Origin: Circinella minor
Lineage: Eukaryota > Mucoromycota > Mucoromycetes > Mucorales > Lichtheimiaceae
Direction: 5' to 3'
DNA length: 45,931 nt
Assembly (NCBI GenBank): GCA_016758965.1
Contig: JAEPRB010000290.1
Location: forward strand, 1-45,931
Shown: piece by piece, positions 1 through 10,850 of the stretch
How positions within the stretch are numbered: the first letter of the stretch is position 1
How the letters are laid out: each line of letters opens with the position of its first letter
Notes under the pieces: model-generated
Told to the model about the DNA's origin: nothing
Database searches by the model: none
What the model saw: the letters and a program-made list of their open reading frames with translations, nothing else
Program-made: the position numbers and the translations under genes

Positions 1-180
1 GTTGTAGGACCAGATAATAAAAGAGTAAAGTAGATCGAGTTCCCAAATAAAGGAATAAAAATAAAATAAAATAAATAAAAATAGTTAAGACAAAACTTCA
101 AAGAAGTGGTTGAAAAAGGAAAATAAATTATTTTATTCACTAACTATTAATAATAATAATAAAAAAACAAAAAATTTTAG

Positions 181-1553
181 TTTCGCCAAATGATGACTCT
201 CGGCGGCAACAAGTTTTATCACAACTCGATTCCGAAGACGAACTTGATTTACCTATATTCCGTAACGAATCTGAACCTATTATGGATGACATGAGCGAAA
301 CTGATAGTGATGATATTCGATATAACAACAATCACCAAAGCAACCATTCTAGAACTATTTTAATTAAACTCAGCAACCATCACCACCAAATGAACAAGAA
401 AAAGGATCGTTGCTATAGTCAAGTCAGTAGTAATTATCATATAAGTGATGAAGGTTATGAAGAAGAAGACGAAGAATATATGGACGATGACAACGAATTA
501 CCTATTGATAGTGTTTCGGTGTTTTTACCATTATCTGACCAAGAACAAGAACACATGGTGGATCGGGATATGATTCGGAACGCAGCCGCCACACGTATTC
601 AAGCAGCTTGGCGTGGATATCAATCAAGACGACGTCAACAACAATTAAAAAGTGCACTAAAACCAACACAACGGATCATCGCTGACCTTGCCCGCATCTG
701 CAACAATATGCATGGCCGTCAAATGTCTCGCATGAACCAACGAATGGATGCATTAGAACAACGACTTCGAGAAGAACAAGCAATGCGTATGGCTTTTGAA
801 AAAGCAATGGAAGATATGACTATTTTGATTGATCAACAACAAAAAATGTTATCGGATCGAATTGATGGTGAAATTATGATGCGTGAAACTTTTGAACAAA
901 AAATGTTACAAGCCGAATCAAAAATTAAAAAAGAAGTCAAAGCTCGGAACGATCTTGAATATTCCATGTCCCAAGTATTGGTACAAGTACAGGACATGCA
1001 GCAAGCACAGCAAAGACAACTCAAAGAAGATGCAGAATCGAAAAAGACGATGCGTCGTAAACTTGATGAAGCTTTGTATGAAATTAATATTTTAAAACGT
1101 CAACAGCAACATAATAATAATACCACAAAAACAACTAAAGCAGCCGCCTCGATGGCGATAGCAAACAATAAAACTACTACTAATATTACTACAACTTCTA
1201 CAACTAATAATCATAATAATAATAATCGTAATCGTAATAAATCATCAGCATCATCAGCATCATTATCATCCAGTACCAAAGCATCTTCATTATCATCAGC
1301 ATCCATAACAAAAGCATCAACTCCTCGTACTACTAATACTTCTCTTCGAAATACCAATACTACCACCTCACCCTCTTCTCGACGACGTACTATTGTTCCA
1401 TCATCCAACAAAACCATTACACAAGTAACCCCGAATTCAAGAGCATCAAGTCGCATGGAAACAAAACGCCCTACTGCAGTTCCACACACATCTTCCCGAC
1501 AATCTACACAAACATTAACAACAAGACGATCTACAATTCATCAACGACGATGA
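181..1553 (+). CDS. IQ-motif coiled-coil protein, 3' exon (gene starts upstream)
   Basis: The frame is open from an acceptor-like TTTTAG ending at 180 to the TGA at 1551-1553, about 457 codons. An internal ATG lies at 282, but the sense reading upstream of it and a CTAAC branch-like site near 141 suggest that 181 is an internal exon start and that the true start lies before the window. Counting from the ATG at 282, an acidic region (residues 1-90) is followed by one clear IQ motif (about residues 98-117, core RIQAAWRGYQSRRR), a likely calmodulin or EF-hand light-chain binding site. A long Gln/Glu/Arg-rich coiled coil follows (about 118-275), then a low-complexity Asn/Thr/Ser/Arg tail. No motor or RasGAP domain is seen. 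Function beyond calmodulin-type binding and self-association is not recognisable. Confidence 0.8.
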
Positions 1554-2363
1554 CTTGAATTACAGGCTTGTATAACCCACATGGTGATCATTATTGCATA
1601 CCTCATTTTTTTGTTTCATATCATCCATTTCTTTTTTTCTTCATAAAAAAAACCGTTTTTTTTTTGTTACGCATGTTTTTATTATTTTTGTATGTACGTA
1701 AAAAAAAAACTTTTTTAGAATTTGTTTTTAGCTTCTTTTCGGTTCCATCCCGTCCCCCCCCCCCGACACATCCATCATAACACCTATCATTCATTTTTCT
1801 CCTCTTTACTCCTTCAATTTTCACACACTTCATGCAACAATAAAAAAAATTTATATACAGTCTTTCAAATTATAAGCATAAAAAATAAAATTCTATTTTG
1901 ATTTTTCTCTCAATATTTTGAAAATGATGAATGTTAAAAAAAAAGATGCAGGGATCAAACAACTATCATAGTCGACACTTTTTTTTTGGGGAGTGAAATA
2001 GAAAAAAAAAAGGGGATATAATAAAACGCATGGATTTCTTTTTTAGTTGCATCTCCCGTCTCATAATAATGATGTTTAATGCGGATGTAATATATGAATA
2101 TAATATGTATGTGTGTTTGTTGTTGTAGTAGTAATAGTAGAATTATCATACGTACAGTCTAATATACATGTATATACATTACACACACACACACACATAC
2201 ATGCATATGTGAAATTTTTTTTCAGGGATGATGTTTCTTCATTTCGCTTACGAAAATCGTCACTAATAATATAATTAAAGGAGTTATAATAAGCACATGC
2301 GTTTTTCTTAACATTGGCAAAAAAAAAAAAGCTAATAATCATTATTCTATATATTTCTAATTA
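1554..2363. other. Convergent intergenic region
   Basis: This lies between the 3' ends of the IQ-motif gene (+) and the tail-anchored protein gene (-). It holds T- and A-runs, a C-run near 1757, a short CA microsatellite at about 2182-2198 and AT-rich sequence expected of two 3' UTRs. I see no coding sequence. Confidence 0.6.
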
Positions 2364-2764
2364 TTATTTTAACATACAAAATAGTACAAGGAGAATCAAT
2401 ACTATGCCAATTGCAATTCTTATCCTTGATTTTAATGTTTTTCGTTTAAGTAGTTGTTCTTGATTTACTCCACCATCCCTTAATGCGGATTCTAAACCAT
2501 TTACTGCTTTTTTTTTAATATATTTGTTATATTTGTTATATTGTTCCAATTATTTCAATATAAATATATATTTTCATAGAAAAATAAAAAAAAAGTATTC
2601 ATTTTTATTTTACCATTATTATTTGTCATTGATTCCTCTTTGGATGTAATTGTTACACGATGCATATCATTCATCATATGCCAGAAGACGGATTCCGTTC
2701 CGCTTGACATGGATAATTTTTTAGGATTTTGCTGTTCTCCCATTTTATTATTATTATCTGTCAT
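2364..2764 (-). CDS. Small tail-anchored membrane protein, two exons
   Basis: Exon 1 is 2614-2764 (ATG at 2764, 50 codons plus one base) with donor GTAAAATA. Exon 2 is 2364-2506, or 2364-2503 if the second AG of AAGCAG is used; both keep the frame, giving about 96 residues. The N-terminal half is polar (Asn/Gln/Ser/Met-rich). The C-terminus has a basic stretch (KRKTLKSRIR) directly before one hydrophobic helix (IAIGIVLILLVLFCM) that ends at Leu-Lys-stop, the layout of a tail-anchored protein of the ER, Golgi or mitochondria. It resembles a short SNARE-like or ER adaptor protein in layout, but no heptad SNARE motif is certain. An acceptor-like TTAG at about 2782 suggests a 5' UTR intron. I do not recognise the family. 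Confidence 0.55.
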
Positions 2765-3883
2765 CGTGCTTTTCAACCCTAATTTAAAAAAATAAAAGTA
2801 AAAATAGAATGAGTATCATTTATCCTTTTGTTACCTCCCCAAAAAAGAAGGTAAGATGCGTAGCACTTTTTTTTTGTTTTTTGTTTTTTTGTTGACGGAA
2901 CGATAGAATGATTCTTTTTTGAAGCACCCTTTTTTTTTGTTTTTGTTTTCGTTATCTGAACTATACCTATAAAAGGAACCCTGTCAACCTTATTATTCAC
3001 GTTTTGAGAACACAAAAACAAAATGCTGCGTTTTGTGTAGATCTTTTTCAACCTCACTGAGAAGCAATTAAACAAAAAAAAAACGGCACTAAAGAGAAAA
3101 AAGAAACTCGTATATTTACATTTTCCTTTCTTTTTTTCAAAACATGATTGTTGTGGCGTAAATAAATAACTATTTTTTTTGGGGGGAGGAGGTTAAGACT
3201 TTCGTTTCTAATAGATTCCTTTTTGAAATGAGACAAAAAAGTACCCGGAAAAAAAGTGTTAAAAAGTTTATTACTATCAATCAAAAGTAAAGAAAGTAGA
3301 ACAACCCTATCAAATAATATATATTCTAGGTTGTTTTAGTTATTACTATATGTATTACTTTTTTTTTGCAACCCCCCCAAAAAAAACCCCCATTCTCCCT
3401 TTTCTAACCTTGATCAGGAAAAAAAAACTGACATATAGGAGTACATAATGCATGCTTCTTTTTTATAATTCTCTAAAAGGACTTATAGCTTTATGTAAAA
3501 TTGTAAAACATAAACATCTCTTTTTTTTGTTGCATATGTTATAATTTAACACGTTCTTTAAGCGTATTTTAGTTATTTTGCAATTTATTTTATTTATAAT
3601 AATATTCAAGTGGGCGTAAAATAAAAAAAATAAAAAAAAACACACATACAGTTCTGTCAAAGGTGCATCTTCATTTATTATTACGTTATTAAGAAATAGA
3701 TCCACATATCAACAAATAAAAATAAACAAATAAACAAACAAAAAAGAAACTTTTTTTTTCGGGAATCGGGGAGAACAGAACGGGATGAAGGAAAAAAAAA
3801 GGTAGGAGAGGAAAAAGAAACAGACAGGAAGGGGTGAATGAATAAGCTATTGCGTAAATATGCATTGTTTTTATTATTTAGCT

Positions 3884-3917
<34 letters not shown>

Positions 3918-4739
3918 GACCATGACAACGAAAAGCTTGATCAGTCGTTTCCATGTTATATGGGTTTATATCAACACATTGCTCCTATTTAAGAAAGAAA
4001 ATTGAACAATACGTAATATTTTCCGATGATAGACATGATAGATGGAAAATATATGTCACTTGTAATTATATACGTATAAAACAAGTTCGAAACATATGAA
4101 AAGCTATGCAATGTCTATCTCCCCACCCCCAAGGTTTTTGAATGTTTATTCATGATGCTTATATATATATATAAATAGGGAAATCAAAATAATGACAGCC
4201 GTAATAATAAACAATAATGTAAAACAAAATAATAAAATGAGATTAGTTATCTACAACTATTTTATTTGCAAAAAAAAAAAAATGGTTCCCAGCATTATAA
4301 ACCTTAGTGACAATGACGGATGAGGCCATTATGCTAGATAATAAACTCTATTAGATAAATCTTGGCATTACAATTATGTTACTTCTTCATCCCCCATGCT
4401 ACTTTATACATTGTATATACTACAAAGAAAAAGACTAAATTACTGAAATTAAGTATTTCACACTCAACGCCTCCTTTTTTTAGTTATATGGTGCATTCTA
4501 TCTTAAATAGCCAAAAATTTTTGATGTTTCAATTTTTGGACTTAAAACCCCGCTTTATTATCTGATACATGGTTAATCATATATGCTAATTCTTCTATGC
4601 GATATATGCTTTTTTGATAAAAACACATGTACCTTCTGATCAGCTTTATGTCAATACATTGTCTAGCTATACATTCTAATATCTATAACATTATGCATAT
4701 TTATAATAATAATGAATCTCTGTTGAAGTACCCTTGTCA
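2765..4739. other. Gene-poor AT-rich region
   Basis: This is about 2 kb upstream of the tail-anchored gene. It holds homopolymer runs (G-run near 3181, C-run near 3373), a TA microsatellite at about 3886-3914 and a second short one near 4161. Open frames here are short and Phe/Lys/Ile-rich, as expected from homopolymers. No gene is supported. Confidence 0.5.
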
Positions 4740-5690
4740 GGGGTGACTCTATTAAAATTCATGTTTAAATTCTTCTTGAAAGATTTGTATACCCATCTAG
4801 TCACAATTCATTCTAGCATATCTATAGTATCAGTCAATCCAATTGCATTCACAGTGGAATTTATGATACATTATAACCAAATAATCATTATCTTCGATTG
4901 CGTCTTATAATGCATTTTTTGTTCTCTGAAATCATGCTAAGAACCTAGTACATGTTTCAACACAATGAGCATAATCGTTAGTTGGACCTATTTTACAATC
5001 TGCTACAGTATTCATTTCTTTTCTTTCATGGTATAATGTATCTTCAAAGTATACGTATCTTATGCTCTTCTAAAATAAGCTTAATACCTTTAACCTATTT
5101 CATCTTTGACTTTTTCAAAGTAACATACATCTTCTGAAGCCATCCTTCATAATTATTATTCTGATAAACTCATCTGTATAATACAACTTTTCAATAACTC
5201 TGTTTGACTCCCGCTATAGTTTAATGTTTCAAAATCTTTTGTTCTCTGCTTAATTGTACTAAAAGCTACAAACTTTGAAAGCTTAAGGATTTTCTTTTCT
5301 TTATCAAAATTGAAAAAGTAAACCACGATTTTTGTTCTTTCGATGTCAAAGAGTGCGATTCTTGGATTACATTGTTCAAATACAAGCGCATAAAAAGTCC
5401 TTAGGCATTTAAAAAATTAAAAAAATTTTAGCCATTTAAGATGAAATACACCAGATAAGTAATGTTAGTATTGTTTTTTAGGTAGTATTTCGATGCTCTG
5501 ACGTGTTTTGATAATCTAACAAATAACGATTTCAATAGAAATATCCAAAAGCTGTTGTAGCTGATCCACTTTGGACGTTAAAAACAACTACATTTTTCAA
5601 TCCATGCGTAATGGAACCTGATAGACCTTTTCTTCAAAAAACAGTTTCTAAATCGACTTTTAAGAAATAAAAAAAAGCCCAGCATAACGA
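4740..5690 (-). pseudogene. Decayed reading frame of unknown family
   Basis: The minus strand reads as consecutive coding-like stretches broken by stops and frameshifts. The cleanest stretch covers about 5155-5400 (79 codons without a stop, including FEQCNPRIALFDIERTK and NYSGSQTELLKSCI) and starts after an AG acceptor near 5401. Upstream (5690-5420) one frame gives SKVDQLQQLLDISIEIV and SGVFHLKWLK with stops between. Downstream (5150-4740) it continues with EGWLQKMYVTLKKS, then a frame change to DCKIGPTNDYAHCVETCTR and MYHKFHCECNWID, with three or more TAG/TGA/TAA stops. Cys and His clusters in the last part could be the remains of a metal-binding region. It may be a dead transposon gene or a host-gene relic. 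The coding character is inferred from composition only. Confidence 0.4.
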
Positions 5691-6085
5691 TATTACCTGC
5701 ATAAATGTTGCAACAAAAAGGGGGAACGGAGTCTCATAGAAAATGATTTTGTCACAACAATGTACAATCAGTAAATCATGTACAATTATGACGATATAAC
5801 TAATAATTTATCATTTTCTTACAAAAATTTAAGAGCTAAAAACAAAATTACAAAAAAAAAAAAAATTACTCCTTGTAATTATATCTTTCTAAGATCATTC
5901 TCAGTTGGAAATCCAGTTTGATTCCCTTATTATAAACTATAGTATATAAAGTTCGTTAAGAAATGTTACTATATATTGGGTGTTTTGATGCGGAAGCGGT
6001 TGCCATGAAATCTATAATCTATTTAAACAATAGCTTCAAAAAAACTCTTTCATATACGTATAAATATATATATACAATTTTATTA
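5691..6085. other. Intergenic sequence before the transposon
   Basis: AT-rich sequence with poly-A runs, and the TA target dinucleotide at 6084-6085 next to the inverted-repeat element. A 67-codon open frame at 5963-6166 runs into the element and is not credible as a gene. Confidence 0.4.
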
Positions 6086-6794
6086 CCGTCACCGCTCGCT
6101 ATAACGATATTCGATATAAGGATATTTCGATATAGCGATAGGGTTTTGGGGTCCAAGACGGATTAAGCAGCTAATTTTATATAATGATATCCGATAAGGT
6201 TTCAGCAAAAATATCGTTATATCGAGCGAACAGATAATATATTATTTATATTTTAAAGAAGTAAATAATAGTAGTTGCTGGACATTTTTTGATTTTATTT
6301 GTCAAGAGTTTAGTGATCTGAACATTAAATTTATCTTAAACCGTTCCTTATGACAATCCAGCTTTGCTTTTCGTTCACTGTGAAACCCAACTTATCATTT
6401 GCTATTTGGCATGGCTTTATAAAGAATAAACAGATTTTGGGTCTTAGTAAGTACGTGCATTTTTTTCCTATGGGCCATCAGCATTAATTATATGTGATGA
6501 TTTGGTTCTAATTCAATTAGAACTAATACGAAAAGACATATCTAATAAAAAGAAAATATGCAAAGAGAAAAAACAATCGTTATATTATTATAGCTTATTT
6601 ACAGTATGAACAATATAATGTTCTAGAGCTTTCTTATTTTTGCAAGACATATCGATACAAATAAAGCCAAGTACATATGGATAGGGTTTTACCCGACCAT
6701 TATAGCTCAGATCAAGAATTCGTTATAGCGATAATTCGATATAACGATGCTCTTTTGATTTCACGAGGTATATCGTTATAGCGAGCGGTGACGG
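6086..6794. mobile_element. Non-autonomous DNA transposon, Tc1/mariner-pogo type, 709 bp
   Basis: The ends are perfect 25-bp inverted repeats beginning CCGTCACCGCTCGC and continuing TATAACGATAT at both termini (6086-6110, and the reverse complement at 6770-6794). Both ends are flanked by TA (6084-6085 and 6795-6796), the target duplication of the Tc1/mariner superfamily. Inside each end are further short copies of the GTTATAGCGA / TCGATATA motif (for example near 6111-6141, 6211-6230 and 6721-6748), resembling the subterminal repeats seen in pogo/Tigger-like elements. The interior has no transposase-like reading frame, so it would depend on a transposase elsewhere. Perfect termini suggest fairly recent activity. 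The superfamily is inferred from the TA duplication and end layout only. Confidence 0.8.
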
Positions 6795-6796
6795 TA

Positions 6797-8059
6797 TAAA
6801 ACTTTACACTACACGCTATTAACAACACAAGTTACATAAAAAGTTCAAAAAGGGGGTATTCTATTAGAGATCTTTTTGAAAAATTGACATGTTTCGCCAA
6901 AGAAACCAATAGTTTATTCGATCTATTTAACCGGAAACTAATGTAAATTTAGTAACTAGAGCAAAGTGGTTACAATAATACCTGTAAGCAGTTCATTTTA
7001 GAGAGGGGTACTGGTTCAAATGATGTCATGTGTATAGACAGAGGAACAATGTGATAGCAAGAGCCAAATAAAGCGGATGTTAAAAAAGCAATAATCCATA
7101 TAAAGAAAACAATTTCGGGGGAACTGTTCTAAATGTCTTTTTTCTTAAAAAAAAGTATGAGGCGTCATGATTTAAATATGTAACCTTCAAGTTGTCGCTG
7201 AGTTTTTTTTTCAGTTTTTCATTTTGGCGTTGGAAATTTTTATCAATTTGGCGCATGAATTACAACTTTGCGTCTTGGTTATTTATTTTTGGGTAAGTGA
7301 TACAAAAAAAAAAGATTTTCCCTATAATTTTCTTTATCCCACCCACTTCTACACCATACATATCATTGATCAACCACCACATGAACCTATATCTCTGTAT
7401 GTACCCTGTTCTTTCTCTTATGACATTTTTCATGTTTCCCCACAGGGTTTTATTATCAACTCTTAAGCACTTTTGACCTATCTCAAACAAATATGTCAAA
7501 TCTGACGTTATGACTAACCGATACGTATGTTAAATAAAACAACAAATTTTCACGTTGAGTTAAGAGGATGGGGGTACTACTTAAGAACAACCCAAATGTT
7601 AGTATCGTTAATTATCACGAATAATGATGTTGACAATTGAATTTTTTGTTCACCCTCAGTTTTCATGCAAAGTACTTTCTTTTGTACGTATCTTTTATTT
7701 TTCTTTTTTATTCATATAATGTTACATAGCAACAAATGAATATAACAATGCCATGCGCCTTCTATTTTTTGAATAACTATTGCTACGCTACATATGAAAA
7801 AATAACGTCTCTACGGTGTCCAACCTGTTAAATTCAAAAAAAAAAATGCGCCTATCGCAACTACGATAGGCTTCTATACTTTGGATTTCGAGAGAACAAG
7901 GTCACATAAGTTTGTGATTACTAAAGTAACCATACAAGCAAATTAAATTAAAAATAAAAGACTTTATTACTTGTCATAAGAGATGATTTTGAGTAGTTAC
8001 TCATTGTCTTTTTTAGATCTTATTACAAACCTAGCTAAACTTGTTGGCCTAGGCCGACC
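6797..8059. other. Intergenic, no gene seen
   Basis: AT-rich sequence with short open frames only (for example 7224-7466 + and 7260-7499 -, overlapping mutual shadows). A small hairpin (CCTATCG / CGATAGG, 6-nt loop) lies at 7851-7870. No coding similarity is recognised. The last 200 bases may hold the unreadable 5' part of the transposase relic that follows. Confidence 0.4.
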
Positions 8060-8500
8060 TTGAAGTTGATTTGCGCGGAACAATGCAGTCCCAAATTTTA
8101 CTACATTGGGCCTGTGAGAAAAGGGACAGTTACGGGACACTGTGTTAGTTTTCAAAAAGCCACGATGTATGAAATGAACACACATCCATATATGAAAGTC
8201 CATTATCTCATGATGAATAATGCTCCATCCCATACATCTGTTGATATAACCAAATATGTAAAATCTCCGCGTGGTTACCGTTGTGTCTAATTACCATCCT
8301 ATTCTCCTGAGCCTAATCCAATTGAACAGTTTTGGTCGGTAGTTAAGAGGGAAGTCAAACGAAACAAATTACTGTCAGCTAAGACACTTATGACAAGAAT
8401 TAGCGAGGCTTCTAATAGTTTGAGGCTGAGTAATTTTAAAGGGTTTACTGGGCATTCTCGTAAATGCTTGAACATGTGTTGTAATAGGCAAGCCCTCTGA
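8060..8500 (+). pseudogene. Tc1/IS630-like transposase relic (C-terminal DDE domain)
   Basis: One frame runs from 8060 to the TGA at 8498-8500, interrupted by an in-frame TAA at 8288-8290. Before the stop it contains the domain's conserved context MNNAPSHTS, where the second catalytic Asp of a Tc1/DDE_3 transposase normally sits in a VMDNAP-type motif; here Asp has become Asn (MNNAP). After the stop comes the family hallmark SYSPEPNPIEQFWS with the third catalytic Glu. The N-terminal DNA-binding half and the first Asp are not recognisable. Loss of the second Asp, the nonsense codon and the missing N-terminus all mark it as dead. A second relic of the same kind lies at 39.4-40.4 kb. Confidence 0.8.
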
Positions 8501-9220
8501 GAAAGTTTTTCTTCACGCGTTGATGACAGTAAAAAAAAAAGCTCATGCATCTGACCTGGCTCTAATGAGCAGACAAAAAAGAGTGCATTTTTTTGGTTCA
8601 TCCAATTTATTTTTGATCTGAGATAAAAAAAAACCATTGAATTGGGAAAGGAGAAGGAGTACCATGTGGGGAGGGGTACAGATAGGGACAAAAGGCAAAG
8701 GTATGTTCATTGCCCATAACGCAGGACGCAGCTACGAGAACTGTCTTTCTTTCCATCAATCAAGTCATTCAGGGTCGTCAAGGTTTTGGAATATCTGATT
8801 TTGTATTATAAGAACATTATCTCTTTATCCTAGATAAAATAAGAAATCATAAAATACAGACGTGAACAGAACTCAATTCTAAAAAGGAAACTGAGTAAAA
8901 TCGCATAACGATGCCCTGCGCCCCGTCAACTTAAATTAAAGAATAAAAGAGAGTATCATGACCAAGCCCAATATACTTCAGAACAGTAGCTATAGTAATC
9001 TTCTCAATATTAATGAATCATCTCAAGTACCAGACCTTAATATTAATCACCTACATCATTCAATTAACCAAACCCCATAACTTATAGAATAGAATACATA
9101 TAAATACGGGTTGTAAATATTATTTTAAAAAAATAACTTTATTCTACGTACGTAGCTTTCAATTTATTATTAAAGACAACATATAACAAATCCCCAAAGG
9201 ATTTTCTACGTTGTCTGTTT
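8501..9220. other. Intergenic, no gene seen
   Basis: AT-rich spacer between two relics. The 130-codon minus frame at 8299-8691 is a shadow of the transposase relic. Nothing else is recognisable. Confidence 0.4.
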
Positions 9221-9760
9221 TTATTTCCTACTCTTATTAAAGTAAAACCAAATATCACATCTTGCTTCGATTTTCTCAAGCTGGGCGGATTCCTTGCAGT
9301 AGCGCCAAAAGACATCATTTACAGCCAGTAGCTTCTTGATATTCACCAGGGTACAAAAGGAAGGCAAATTTTCCATGCTATCAGCAAATTGTAGGTGGGC
9401 AATTTCGACAAAAGTTTACAAACCAGTGGCTACTAAACGCATTAAGAAAAGAAGTAATGTGCATACCTGGAACGAGAAGGCGTTGTCAGCGTTATACCAA
9501 CAATGCTCGCCTTTTTTTAACTTCCTTACCATGAATTTGAAACGCTATCGCTCCATCCAACTTGTTGACATCAATAGCATTTTTACAGAAGATAACCAAG
9601 CGCAGGGTATCGACACAAAGGCCGTATCGGGAATTGGATCGTTGGTTCACGTTGGGTGTACAACTGCTAAGGTGCATTCTGACTTAAACCGTCATTTGTC
9701 CAAAATTAAGAAATTTTCATTTACTGCTGGGTAATAATATTGCCACCAATGACGCTGTCA
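9221..9760 (-). pseudogene. Decayed member of an uncharacterised dispersed protein family
   Basis: The minus strand shows two coding-like stretches in different frames. The first (about 9677-9510) includes DTLRLVIFCKNAIDVNKLDG. After a frameshift in an A-run near 9510 the second (about 9405-9221) includes VEIAHLQFADSMENLPSF and AVNDVFWRYCKESAQL and ends at a TAA at 9221-9223. The layout (a Cys-Lys/Asn-Ala-type segment, then an (I/V)EI/AxL...LP segment) resembles the 3' part of the copy at 40.7-43.3 kb, where ECKPPRTNTGDDLL precedes RLAEIGSFYIPQNLINL. I infer that both belong to one superfamily. The function is unknown. The piece is broken by at least one frameshift and one stop. Confidence 0.45.
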
Positions 9761-10850
9761 AAATTCTACTAATCATGAAAAGAGATAATAGTATATATGT
9801 GTGTAGTATTAAAGAGTATTCTACCCTTTTTCTTTCTCTCTGTTGTTTGGATTTCATAGTACCATTTGATATTTCTGCTATTTCTGGTTCTATTTGTTCA
9901 TTTAAAAATGGCGGATCCTGTTATATTTTTATTTGGTTGCTATTCAGCAACATCCTGGAAATCATTTGAATTTTTTTTGGTATAGATGATGGTATCTTCA
10001 TGCAAGTAATATTTAGAGACAACTATTTTTCGAGTTTTATTCTTGTTATTATATCTATTTTGTTTTTTATTGAGACTTCCTCCTATAGTTAAAAAAATGC
10101 AACTGTAAAAACCAGGAGCTATACATAACGAACAAAAAGGAACCTCGTGTAACTATAATTCATCCACTTTTATATGTTACACAATGCTTATCCCCTTGTT
10201 AAAATATTGAGGTTTACTTAGTAAAATAGCATATTTTGACAAAACTTTGAAGTGACAAGTCTTAATGGGAAATACTTTTCTCTAAAAACTGTTCCGTAAC
10301 ATATTTTCAGAACACTTCAATTGACATATATTACGTACGGCTCAAAAAATTTATAGCTTCATTTCTGACAGTTTTTTGTCAATTCTTAATCCACCCCATA
10401 TCTTGACGGTTTAAGTCAGGATAGACCTTAGCGGAATATATTAGAGGTATATAATCAATTTTAAAACAGCTAAATAACTTGTTATATATCACCAGTTGCT
10501 TACGTTATAACACGTATACGAATATTTTTTCTTTACATTTTGTATTTTACAGGTGGTAAACCTAATAAATTATATTTTTATATTTACATATAATTAATAG
10601 AAATCAGAATGGTTACTTTGTTTTTGATTGATGTTAAGAGTTTGATTCGATTGAAATCAAATTTCAAAGGAAACCTATCAATACTTTTTACGTACATATC
10701 CGTGTGTTGCAATCGTAAACAGCTGCCGGTGGAATTCAAATCTTGCACTGGAGATTTTTTTTATAAGTATAAAGTAGTATTTTTTGCGATTTCGGTTTTT
10801 CTTCTCTCTTTATACTTATTTTCTCCTGTTACTTTGTTACCCAAAAAAGA
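9761..10850. other. Intergenic and promoter region of the S28 peptidase gene
   Basis: About 1.1 kb of AT-rich sequence. Open frames at 9775-9969 and 10609-10884 start in it, but the second overlaps the peptidase start in another frame and has no recognisable content. It presumably includes the peptidase promoter. No further element is recognised. Confidence 0.4.

Noticed and set aside
3886..3914. TA dinucleotide repeat and other microsatellites (also CA near 2182)
   Set aside because: Ordinary simple repeats of an AT-rich fungal genome; no CRISPR-like or satellite organisation.
6960..7035. tRNA-like stretch (TGGTTACAATAAT ... TACTGGTTCAAATGATG)
   Set aside because: It has a weak A-box and B-box look, but I could form no acceptor stem or proper T-arm (GGTTCAAATGA lacks the pairing half).
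7851..7870. Hairpin CCTATCG / CGATAGG
   Set aside because: A 7-bp stem alone is expected by chance in this much sequence and nothing around it supports a function.
8299..8691. 130-codon minus-strand frame
   Set aside because: It is antisense to the Tc1-like transposase relic, whose motifs are clear on the plus strand.
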